This document shows, piece by piece, positions 1-5,880 of a stretch of 6,902 nucleotides of DNA. Each line of letters starts with the position of its first letter. Position 1 is the first letter of the stretch. Both the position numbers and the translations under genes were made by a program. Source of the stretch: Actinomycetota bacterium. Lineage in GTDB: Bacteria; Actinomycetota; Aquicultoria; Aquicultorales; Aquicultoraceae. A model generated the notes under the pieces. That model saw nothing but the letters and a program-made list of their open reading frames with translations. It was not told the DNA's origin and did not search any database. The stretch lies in the NCBI GenBank assembly GCA_030017355.1, contig JASEIR010000061.1:1-6902 (forward strand). The letters are read 5' to 3'.

Positions 1-2
1 AG

Positions 3-32
3 ATCCCTCAGGGCCTTACGGCCCTTCGGGAT
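3..32. repeat. REP-like double hairpin (GC-rich palindrome)
   Basis: Two nested inverted repeats are visible: ATCCC at 3-7 pairs with GGGAT at 28-32, and AGGGCC at 10-15 pairs with GGCCCT at 20-25 around a TTAC loop. The two stems are separated by symmetrical TC/TC mismatches. No T-run follows on the + strand, so it is not a standard intrinsic terminator for a gene reading rightward. The form, a GC-rich palindrome ending in GGGATGACA, resembles dispersed intergenic repeats found in many bacterial genomes. That it is a multi-copy repeat is inference, because only one copy is in this window. The element may extend left of the window edge. Confidence 0.5.
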
Positions 33-91
33 GACAGAGGATAAAATGCAAAATCACTGAATTTGTATTTAGAGAAGGAATGGGATCGAGA

Positions 92-1579
92 ATGAAGAGA
101 GTTAGAGACCTGCTTAAAGCCAGGGGCTTGCTCAATAGAGTAAGGTTGGGGATGCAGATTAAAGCTACATTAATCTCAATGTTGGTCACATCTGCTGTAC
201 TCATCACATTTTGGGCTTTTGGGATAGGGCCTCAGAAAAGATCAACTACTGATCTTCCTATGATCATAACTACTATCCTCTTAGTTTCAGGTTTAAGCTG
301 GCTTATCGTTGGGCGATTTGTTAAGAGAATTAGAAAAATTACCGATGCAGTTTCAAATATGGCCAACAAAGATCTCGAGAACTTTATAATCGAAGTACGC
401 CACGTTGCTGAAGGTGATCTTACCAGGCGACCTAAAATCGCAGGTCGCGAGGTTTCTTATTTGTCTTCTGATGAGCTAGGTGAATTAGCACGTAGCTTCA
501 ATCTTATGGTTGCTAAGCTAAGGGATGTAGGGAGCTTGTTCTCAGGAGCAATAAACCACATACATGAGCTAGTGTCAGAAATATCTGAATTAGTTGATAG
601 ATTAACATTATCAAGCAATAAGCTGAAAGAAATATCGGCGATGACTGCGATGGCGAACTCACAGGTTGCATCGGCTGTTGAGCAGGTGGCTCAAGGGAGC
701 AGCTCTCAAAGCGTTGAAGTTGAAGGTATCCTAAGTGCAGTAAGCCAAGTATCAGGAATTGCTAACAGCGTTGCTGTGAATTCTCAGAAAGCCGCGGAGC
801 AAGCAGGCGATACATACAACGCAGCTAAAGAAGGCGCTATGGCAGTTAAGAAAACGATTGCTGAAATGGACCTAATAAAAAGCAAGGTTGGTGAATCAAC
901 CGATAAGATTGGTGAGTTAAGGAATTACTCGTCACGGATTGGAGATATTGTTGAAGTAATAAACGATATTGCAGAACAAACCAACTTACTTGCTTTAAAC
1001 GCAGCAATAGAAGCAGCAAGAGCAGGAGAGCATGGTAAAGGATTTGCAGTAGTAGCAGATGAGGTAAGAAAGCTAGCAGAAAGATCTGCCAAAGCAACCG
1101 GTGAGATAGCAGAGCTTATAAAAGGAATTCAAGATGAGACCATGCAGGCAGTAGAAGCAATGGAAAAAGGTACATCTGAGGTAGAGACTGGAAGTGAACT
1201 TGCACAAAATGCAGGATCAGCTATCTCAGAGATGATGGCTGCCATTAAGCAGGTAGTTATGCAAATTGCTCAGGTATCGGAGAGAGCTACGCTAATGGCA
1301 AATGCAAGCAGCCAGGTCTCACAAGCAATAGAGCAGATTGCTGCAATAAGTGAAGAGAATTCGGCTGCAGCGCAAGAGGTAGCGGCTTCAGTACAAATGC
1401 TTGTAAATGCAGTTGATTCAATTGCTGCAACGTCTGAAGAAAGTGCAGCTTCCGCAGAGGAAGTCTCCGCATCTACCGAGGAGCAATCAAGCTCAATTCA
1501 GGAGATAACAGCGCAAGTTCAAGCCTTAGCATATATGTCAGAAGAATTAGATAAGCTTGTTTCTAATTTTAACCTATAA
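92..1579 (+). CDS. Methyl-accepting chemotaxis protein (sensor-poor transducer)
   Basis: This is a 495-residue membrane chemoreceptor that would signal through CheW/CheA to the flagellar motor. It has a basic N-terminus, a membrane helix at about residues 22-45, a second at about 55-76, then a HAMP-like linker (about 76-146) and a long helical signalling domain. The kinase-binding hairpin tip is clear at about 288-339, including EQTNLLALNAAIEAARAGE and GKGFAVVADEVRKLAERS. Gln/Glu/Ala/Ser-rich flanking helices (about 180-235 and 410-470) look like adaptation (methylation) helices. Only about 10 residues lie between the two membrane helices, so there is no periplasmic ligand-binding domain. The C-terminus lacks an NWETF-type CheR tether. 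I chose ATG 92 because AGAAGGA at 73-79 directly abuts the alternative ATG at 80 and is about 12 nt from 92. No other chemotaxis genes are adjacent. The class is certain; the signal sensed is not. Confidence 0.93.
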   Translation: MKRVRDLLKARGLLNRVRLGMQIKATLISMLVTSAVLITFWAFGIGPQKRSTTDLPMIITTILLVSGLSWLIVGRFVKRIRKITDAVSNMANKDLENFIIEVRHVAEGDLTRRPKIAGREVSYLSSDELGELARSFNLMVAKLRDVGSLFSGAINHIHELVSEISELVDRLTLSSNKLKEISAMTAMANSQVASAVEQVAQGSSSQSVEVEGILSAVSQVSGIANSVAVNSQKAAEQAGDTYNAAKEGAMAVKKTIAEMDLIKSKVGESTDKIGELRNYSSRIGDIVEVINDIAEQTNLLALNAAIEAARAGEHGKGFAVVADEVRKLAERSAKATGEIAELIKGIQDETMQAVEAMEKGTSEVETGSELAQNAGSAISEMMAAIKQVVMQIAQVSERATLMANASSQVSQAIEQIAAISEENSAAAQEVAASVQMLVNAVDSIAATSEESAASAEEVSASTEEQSSSIQEITAQVQALAYMSEELDKLVSNFNL

Positions 1580-1597
1580 ATAATTTTAACCTATAAA
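1564..1597 (+). repeat. Perfect 17-bp tandem duplication spanning the MCP stop codon
   Basis: The 17-base unit at 1564-1580 is repeated exactly and immediately at 1581-1597. The first copy contains the last four codons of the chemoreceptor plus its TAA stop (1577-1579). The second copy lies wholly downstream. Because 17 is not a multiple of three, the duplication does not extend the protein. The absence of any mismatch suggests a recent slippage-type event, which is inference. Confidence 0.9.
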
Positions 1598-1690
1598 GCA
1601 GCCGAGAAAAATGGTAAATGCTGGCTTGCTATAATCAACTGGGCTAACCCCTTATTTTTAAAGAAAATCCTCGAAAACTACGAGATACTT

Positions 1691-1727
1691 TATGACGCGA
1701 GGATATGACGCGGCATAAAATTTATGC
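1691..1727. repeat. Direct repeat and AT-rich hairpin in the convergent gap
   Basis: This lies in the 238-bp gap between the convergent chemoreceptor and isomerase-like genes. TATGACGCG occurs at 1691-1699 and again at 1704-1712. It is followed by the inverted repeat GCATAAA (1713-1719) / TTTATGC (1721-1727) with a one-base centre. A further 7-bp inverted repeat, ATCCTCG (1667-1673) / CGAGGAT (1698-1704), overlaps it. A convergent gap is where bidirectional terminators are expected, but none of these stems is followed by a clean T-run on either strand, so function is uncertain. Confidence 0.5.
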
Positions 1728-1759
1728 TTTCAAAAAATATATAGACCATAGAAAATTCT

Positions 1760-1815
1760 TCAAGATGGAGGAAGAGTTCGCCGATAAATGAAATCTTAAC
1801 CGAGCGCCATCTTGA
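1760..1815 (-). repeat. Long-loop inverted repeat just past the isomerase-like gene
   Basis: TCAAGATGG at 1760-1768 is perfectly complementary to CCATCTTGA at 1807-1815, giving a 9-bp stem with a 38-base loop. On the minus strand it begins two bases past the TGA stop of the isomerase-like gene and is followed by AGAATTTTC, a poor T-tract. It could be a weak terminator or a transcript-end stabiliser for that gene. The loop is longer than usual for an intrinsic terminator, so the role is open. Confidence 0.4.
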
Positions 1816-1817
1816 GA

Positions 1818-2678
1818 TCATGCCGACTGCTTATTTGCTTGCTTAAGGCCGTTTATGATGTTGGTTAGGTAATAATAGGCGCGGGTTGCTGCCCAGGTTG
1901 GATTATCTCTATACGAAGATATATCCACCGTTACGAATTTATTGTAGCCAATCCATCTTAAAGTTCTAAAGAAGGAAATCCACTCTATCTCACCCATACC
2001 TGGCACGAGATATAGGCGGTCGCCGCTTCCAATATCGGCTATATAAATATGGGATAGGCTATGTTTAAAATCAGCCGCTATGCGGCAGGGTGTTTCGCAA
2101 GCCATGTGCGAATTACCAACATGGAAAGATAACTTCAGTCCCCTACATTTAATCAGTATAGGTTTGATTAGTTCAGCGTTATTAATGGTTAGTCCTGGCC
2201 CGTAAGTGATCCCAACTACAACGCCAAGGCCGCGACCAAATTTTGTAACTTCATTAAGGCCAGATATAAGGTTGGATATCTGCGCTAAATCAACAGGCTT
2301 GCCTGTTATTCTGCCTGGGCTAACAGTTACTGATGAGCAGTTTAGTGCTCTGGCAACCTTAATGTAGTGTTTAACCCGGCAGATGTGTTGGAGATCAGAC
2401 CAGATATTTCTTTCTGCAGGCGGCATACTTGTGCTGGATATGCTGGCATGTGGCAGGCTATCTCCTATTGTGATATTCGATACCAGCATGTTATGGTTGT
2501 TTAATTCGGCTTTTATGCGCTGAAGAACATCATCATAGGGATAATCTTCGTCTATCATTTCATGGCCTGCGAGGATATCAACAGCGGGATAGCCAATGTT
2601 GGCTATTTTTCGGATAGCTTCAACCAAAGAGATATCAGCAAATGCACTTGAACTGCAAGCTAATGTAACAGTGTTCAT
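1818..2678 (-). CDS. Sugar phosphate isomerase/epimerase-like TIM-barrel protein
   Basis: This 286-residue protein has the overall layout of the xylose isomerase-like TIM barrel family (IolE, hydroxypyruvate isomerase and endonuclease IV relatives), and typical length. Landmarks are the opening strand and helix (SLVEAIRKIANIGYPAVDIL, 17-36), ALNCSSVTVSPG (111-122), FHVGNSH (185-191), HIYIADI (210-216) and PGMGEIEW (226-233), the family's late-barrel PGxGxIDW-type loop. The usual metal ligands look altered: no Glu in GVVVGITYG (152-160), His186 where Asp is expected, and Asp252 in VTVDIS where Glu is usual. It may be a diverged enzyme or a non-catalytic relative, so no substrate is assigned. 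ATG 2678 follows an in-frame GTG at 2681; neither has a clear Shine-Dalgarno sequence. It converges on the chemoreceptor gene and is divergent from the small gene at 2825. Confidence 0.8.
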   Translation of the reverse strand: MNTVTLACSSSAFADISLVEAIRKIANIGYPAVDILAGHEMIDEDYPYDDVLQRIKAELNNHNMLVSNITIGDSLPHASISSTSMPPAERNIWSDLQHICRVKHYIKVARALNCSSVTVSPGRITGKPVDLAQISNLISGLNEVTKFGRGLGVVVGITYGPGLTINNAELIKPILIKCRGLKLSFHVGNSHMACETPCRIAADFKHSLSHIYIADIGSGDRLYLVPGMGEIEWISFFRTLRWIGYNKFVTVDISSYRDNPTWAATRAYYYLTNIINGLKQANKQSA

Positions 2679-2824
2679 CACGTTGGCAATTTACCCACTA
2701 TTTCTAGGTTTGTAACTGTGCGTGTTCTTTATTGATTGGCATATGAATGAATTTGGTTTATGCGAAGATATGCGGGAATATATTGCAAAGAGAAAAGAAA
2801 GCTATGCTACCAAGGAGGGTTTTC

Positions 2825-3100
2825 GTGGAGAATAGGGCTTTGATTGATAAGATTGAGAAATTAAATGAAGATTTAAAAAACGAGCATGACGCAACAAAAG
2901 TCAATAGATATATTGAGAGATTTGAGCCGCTTCTTAAAGAAGCTAAATTGAAATGGCCAAACATAGGAAGGTTTGGCATTATTCCTCGACCAAGGATGGT
3001 AGGGAGCGAGGAGCCTGAGATTGAGGCTGAAACGCAGATGGGGATTTTAAAATCGGCTGCTGGTCAGCTAAGCATTATGGTTAGACGGAAGATTGCATGA
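2825..3100 (+). CDS. Small helical protein of unknown function
   Basis: I do not recognise this 91-residue protein. The first half is highly charged and predicted helical (about residues 3-45, with EKLNEDLKNEHD and NRYIERFEPLLKEAKLKW), possibly a short coiled coil. A Gly/Pro break follows (GRFGIIPRPRMVG, about 50-62), then an acidic stretch (EEPEIEAE) and a C-terminal helix ending RRKIA. There is no signal peptide, membrane segment or Cys/His cluster. The start is GTG 2825, six bases after a very strong AAGGAGGG (2812-2819). The frame is open back to ATG 2747, but that ATG has no ribosome-binding site and the extra 26 residues look like untranslated leader. It is alone between a divergent gene and the promoter of the thrS leader. 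The strong ribosome-binding site and codon structure make it a likely real gene. Confidence 0.7.
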   Translation: MENRALIDKIEKLNEDLKNEHDATKVNRYIERFEPLLKEAKLKWPNIGRFGIIPRPRMVGSEEPEIEAETQMGILKSAAGQLSIMVRRKIA

Positions 3101-3165
3101 GACTAGGCGAAAGATGAGCAAGTTGGCTTCTTTGATGATGCGTCGCATTGTTTTTGCTGTTTGTG

Positions 3166-3194
3166 TTTACACCTAATCAGCATTAGGATAGAAT
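3166..3194 (+). promoter_or_regulatory. Sigma-70-type promoter of the thrS leader
   Basis: A -35 box TTTACA (3166-3171) and a -10 box TAGAAT (3189-3194) are separated by exactly 17 bases, and each matches consensus at five of six positions. Transcription would begin near 3201, just before the first helix of the T-box leader. It lies between the stop of the small upstream gene (3100) and the leader, so thrS is probably an independent unit. Confidence 0.7.
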
Positions 3195-3200
3195 CTTGTT

Positions 3201-3490
3201 AGTGGTATATTGATATTGCGCTGATGGGGAAGGGTCTACTGGCGATTTAAAAAGAGAGGCGGGTCGAGGCTGAAAGCTCGCTTAAATCAATGTAGACCGC
3301 ACCACCCCGGAGCAGGCGGCGAAAAGCATCGCGTAAAATGCATTGCGTAATCAAACATTGAATAAGTGTTGCATTAAGTCGCCCGGAGGCCCACCGATAA
3401 AAGGGCAGAAAGAGGCAGCTAGAGATGCTAGCTGCAAATAGGGTGGAACCACGGAAGCCTTCGTCCCTTACGGCGGGGCTTTTATTTTTT
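3201..3490 (+). promoter_or_regulatory. Threonine T-box riboswitch (thrS leader)
   Basis: The T-box sequence AGGGTGGAACCACGG lies at 3440-3454, close to the family consensus AGGGTGGNACCGCGG. Its UGGA would pair with a tRNA ending UCCA. Stem I can be drawn: GCT (3220-3222)/AGC (3311-3313), GGGG (3226-3229)/CCCC (3305-3308), GGTCTAC (3233-3239)/GTAGACC (3292-3298) and GATTTAA (3244-3250)/TTAAATC (3282-3288). The internal loop between the second and third helices holds 3299-3304 GCACCA, so the specifier codon is ACC (Thr, 3301-3303) followed by the usual purine. GGCGGC (3315-3320)/GTCGCC (3378-3383) is a central stem, and GCAGCTAG/CTAGCTGC (3415-3435) is a perfect stem III. The antiterminator pairs AGGG (3440-3443) with CCCT (3465-3468) and ACG (3451-3453) with CGT (3462-3464). 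Uncharged tRNA-Thr would favour read-through into thrS. Confidence 0.93.
3455..3490 (+). terminator. Regulated intrinsic terminator of the T-box leader
   Basis: AAGCCTT (3455-3461) pairs with GGGGCTT (3475-3481) using two G-U pairs, and CGT (3462-3464) can add to ACG (3470-3472). The T-rich tract TTTTATTTTTT follows at once. The 5' side and loop contain CGTCCCT, which pairs with the T-box in the antiterminator, so the two structures are mutually exclusive. It ends 24 bases before the thrS start codon. Confidence 0.85.
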
Positions 3491-3514
3491 AATTTTAAAA
3501 GATTGGAGGAGCAG

Positions 3515-5419
3515 ATGGAGAAGATCACAGTAATCTTACCGGATGGAGCAAAAGTTGAACTTGACGCTGGAAGTAATGCGTATGACCTTGCAGGTGCAAT
3601 TGGTTCTCGCCTTCAGAAGGCAGCTGTTGCTGCTGTTATTAACGATAACCTGATGGATTTAAGTACTAAGCTGAATGATGGTGATGTTGTAGCCATTGTG
3701 GTTGATCATAATGAGGCGGCTATTGACATAATCAGACATAGCACGGCGCATATTATGGCGCAAGCTGTTATGCGTCTTTACCCAAATGTAAAGCTAGGGG
3801 TTGGGCCAACTATTGAAGGTGGCTATTACTACGATTTTGATCTCGGCAAGCGCTTATCAGTTGAGGATTTCCCAGCAATAGAAAAAGAGATGAGAAAAAT
3901 TATCTCTGAGAACCTACTCTTTGAAAGGCAGGTTGTAAGTAAGGAAGAAGCAAAGAAAATTTTTAAGGACCAACCTTATAAACTGGAGCTTATTGAAGAC
4001 ATTGAGGAAGAGACGGTTAGTCTTTACAGTATGGGCGAATTCACAGACCTCTGTCGCGGCCCGCATATATTAAGTACTGGTCGCGTTAAGGCATTTAAAC
4101 TTTTAAGTGTGGCCGGAGCCTATTGGAGAGGTGACGAGAAGCGGCCAATGCTCCAAAGAATATACGGGACTGCGTTTCCAAATGAAAAGGAATTAAAGGA
4201 GCACCTTGAGAGGCTAGGAGAGGCAGAAAGACGGGACCATAGAAAACTTGGCAGAGAGTTGGACCTTTTCAGCATCGATGAAGAATTTGGCGCAGGCCTC
4301 CCACTTTGGCATCCTAGAGGTGCAATTCTTCGAAAGGTTATTGAAGACTTTTGGAAGGATGAACATATTAAGCGTGGCTATGAACTAATTGCAACGCCGC
4401 ATATTGCAAAAGTCGATCTTTGGCAAACTAGCGGCCATTGGGATTTTTATCGAGAAAGCATGTTTTCACCTATGGAGGTTGAGGGAACTGATTACGTTGT
4501 AAAGCCCATGAACTGTCCTGGTCATATAAAAATATACAAGAGCCATACTAGAAGTTACCGCGACTTGCCGCTGCGTTGGGCTGAGCTTGGAACAGTTTAC
4601 AGATTTGAGCGCTCGGGCGTTCTTCATGGGCTATTGCGGGTTCGCGGCTTTACCCAGGACGATGCCCATATCTTCTGTACTCCAGATCAGATTGAAACCG
4701 AGATACTTGGTGTAATAGAGCTCATGACATATATTTTAAAGGCTTTTGGTTTTGATAAATATGATGTTTATTTATCAACCCAGCCAGAGAAATTTGTTGG
4801 TACGCAGGAGAACTGGGACAGGGCAACTAATGCACTAAGAGCTGCTTTAGAAAAGGCAGGTCTGGAATTTGAGATTGATCCAGGTGAGGGTGTTTTCTAC
4901 GGTCCAAAGATTGATGTAAAGATAAGAGATGCGCTTGGTAGGTCTTGGCAGTGCACGACAATTCAAGTTGATTTTAACCTTCCGGACAGATTCGATATAG
5001 CATATGTTGGAGCAGATAACAAGGAGCACAAGCCAATAATGATTCATAGAGCGATATTAGGGTCGCTCGAGAGATTTATAGGCGTTCTAATAGAAAATTA
5101 TGCTGGCGCCTTTCCTGTTTGGATAGCTCCTGAGCAGGCCATTGTTTTACCAATAGCAGATAGACACAACAATTACGCGCTGGATGTAGCAAGCAATCTA
5201 AAGAAAATCGGCGCGCGTGTTGAGGTTGACCTGCGTAGCGAATCGGTGAATAAGAAGATAAGGGATGCTCAGTTAATGAAGATTCCTTATATGCTTATTG
5301 TTGGAGATAGGGAGATTGAACGGGGCCAAGTATCGGTTAGAGATCGAACTGGCGAGCGAGGCTCCATCAATTTAGATGATTTCATCGAGGAGCTTATGAT
5401 GAACATGAGGCCCTTGTAA
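3515..5419 (+). CDS. thrS: Threonine--tRNA ligase
   Basis: This 634-residue cytoplasmic class II synthetase attaches threonine to tRNA-Thr. It has an N-terminal TGS domain (about 1-62), an editing domain (about 63-225), the catalytic core (about 243-530) and an anticodon-binding domain (about 540-634). The editing site residues are His75 and His79 (HSTAH) with Cys180 and His184 (CRGPH). The zinc ligands that select threonine are Cys334 (MNCPGH), His385 (DDAHIF) and His511 (MIHRA), the numbering known for the E. coli enzyme. Motif 2 (YRFERSG, LLRVRGFTQDD) and motif 3 (GSLERFIG) are intact, so it should be active in both synthesis and proofreading. The start is ATG 3515, five bases after GGAGG (3505-3509). 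The open frame extends back to 3425 but through the T-box and terminator, so the longer form is not credible. Expression is governed by the T-box leader. Confidence 0.98.
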   Translation: MEKITVILPDGAKVELDAGSNAYDLAGAIGSRLQKAAVAAVINDNLMDLSTKLNDGDVVAIVVDHNEAAIDIIRHSTAHIMAQAVMRLYPNVKLGVGPTIEGGYYYDFDLGKRLSVEDFPAIEKEMRKIISENLLFERQVVSKEEAKKIFKDQPYKLELIEDIEEETVSLYSMGEFTDLCRGPHILSTGRVKAFKLLSVAGAYWRGDEKRPMLQRIYGTAFPNEKELKEHLERLGEAERRDHRKLGRELDLFSIDEEFGAGLPLWHPRGAILRKVIEDFWKDEHIKRGYELIATPHIAKVDLWQTSGHWDFYRESMFSPMEVEGTDYVVKPMNCPGHIKIYKSHTRSYRDLPLRWAELGTVYRFERSGVLHGLLRVRGFTQDDAHIFCTPDQIETEILGVIELMTYILKAFGFDKYDVYLSTQPEKFVGTQENWDRATNALRAALEKAGLEFEIDPGEGVFYGPKIDVKIRDALGRSWQCTTIQVDFNLPDRFDIAYVGADNKEHKPIMIHRAILGSLERFIGVLIENYAGAFPVWIAPEQAIVLPIADRHNNYALDVASNLKKIGARVEVDLRSESVNKKIRDAQLMKIPYMLIVGDREIERGQVSVRDRTGERGSINLDDFIEELMMNMRPL

Positions 5420-5443
5420 TAATATAAAACCTATACTGTAGTT

Positions 5444-5459
5444 GCCCGATATATCGGGC
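5444..5459. repeat. 16-bp perfect palindrome after thrS
   Basis: GCCCGATATATCGGGC reads identically on both strands and lies 25 bases past the thrS stop. As RNA it would form a short GC-rich hairpin with an AU-rich tip. The following sequence, CGAATAAAAAC, is not a T-run on either strand, so it is not a canonical terminator. It may be a 3'-end stabilising hairpin, a protein-binding operator or a small dispersed palindrome. Confidence 0.5.
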
Positions 5460-5495
5460 CGAATAAAAACATAAGGCTCTTATACAAAGTTTAGA

Positions 5496-5525
5496 TTGCA
5501 GTTATGTAAAATGTTATAGTATACT
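5496..5525 (+). promoter_or_regulatory. Probable promoter of the infC operon leader
   Basis: The -10 box TATACT (5520-5525) matches consensus at five of six positions. The best -35 at a suitable distance is TTGCAG (5496-5501), 18 bases upstream and matching only at TTG. Transcription would begin near 5532, right before the structured leader. The weak -35 keeps confidence moderate, but a separate start here fits the presence of a regulated leader. Confidence 0.5.
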
Positions 5526-5531
5526 TATTTG

Positions 5532-5742
5532 CAGGTCTTAGCACCAAATTAAATAAAGAGAAGAAGAAGTCGCCAAGTTTGTTTAAATGGTTACTTCTCA
5601 CCCCGAGACACTTGGTAGCTTTGCAGTAGTGCATCTACCGTTAAAGTGATCGATAGGGTTGATTAAAACAAAAGGGTTAATACAGCTCATTGTTTTATTT
5701 AGCCGTAATTTGGGTGGGTAGTAACAGCTGCCCACTTTTTTT
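5532..5742 (+). promoter_or_regulatory. Structured infC leader, probable L20-type autoregulatory RNA
   Basis: About 210 nt between the probable start site and a strong terminator contains no open frame of interest but much structure. AGAAGT (5565-5570) pairs with ACTTCT (5593-5598). CCAAGT (5573-5578) pairs with ACTTGG (5610-5615), crossing the first helix, so the two could form a pseudoknot. TAAAACAA (5664-5671) pairs with TTGTTTTA (5690-5697) ahead of the terminator at 5714-5742. In Bacillus and relatives the infC-rpmI-rplT operon is controlled by ribosomal protein L20 binding such a leader, and in E. coli the L20 operator is a pseudoknot. The ACTTCTCACC stretch (5593-5602) resembles what I recall of that leader family. 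Position and architecture support it; membership in the family is inference without a covariance search. Confidence 0.6.
5714..5742 (+). terminator. Intrinsic terminator (attenuator) in the infC leader
   Basis: GTGGGTAG (5714-5721) pairs with CTGCCCAC (5728-5735) over eight pairs with one G-U, around a six-base TAACAG loop. Seven T residues follow at 5736-5742. It sits about 310 bases past thrS and 138 bases before the infC start, downstream of a probable promoter. It is therefore best read as a conditional attenuator of the infC operon; terminating thrS read-through would be a second effect. Confidence 0.88.
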
Positions 5743-5866
5743 GTTGGTTGAAGAAAAATAGATTAATTTTGCATTTTTGAGTTTTGAATTAGGGCTAAAG
5801 CACATGGTTGCTGTATTTGAGGCTTTAAGGAAATACTAAGACTGTGCGATTACGCATGATTTTGAG

Positions 5867-5875
5867 GGAGGTGAT
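5867..5875 (+). promoter_or_regulatory. Extended Shine-Dalgarno deciding the infC start
   Basis: GGAGGTGAT is a nine-base perfect match to the complement of the usual 16S rRNA 3' end. It lies nine bases (counted from GGAGG) before the ATC at 5881. An in-frame TAA at 5875-5877 overlaps its last base, so no start further upstream in the infC frame is possible. A small hairpin TGCG/CGCA (5845-5848/5853-5856) stands ten bases upstream. Confidence 0.85.
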
Positions 5876-5880
5876 AAAGT

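Noticed and set aside
846..1097. Leu-rich minus-strand frame inside the chemoreceptor gene
   Set aside because: The Leu richness reflects the Gln/Ala/Glu-rich helices read backwards, not a membrane protein.
2747..2824. In-frame ATG extension of the small unknown gene
   Set aside because: No Shine-Dalgarno precedes ATG 2747, whereas GTG 2825 has AAGGAGGG at the right distance.
3136..3155. Possible terminator after the small unknown gene
   Set aside because: ATGC/GCAT with a three-base loop and wobble extensions precedes TTTTT, but four firm pairs are too few to call.
3425..3514. In-frame N-terminal extension of thrS by 30 codons
   Set aside because: It runs through stem III, the T-box and the terminator of the leader, has no ribosome-binding site, and the TGS domain starts normally at ATG 3515.
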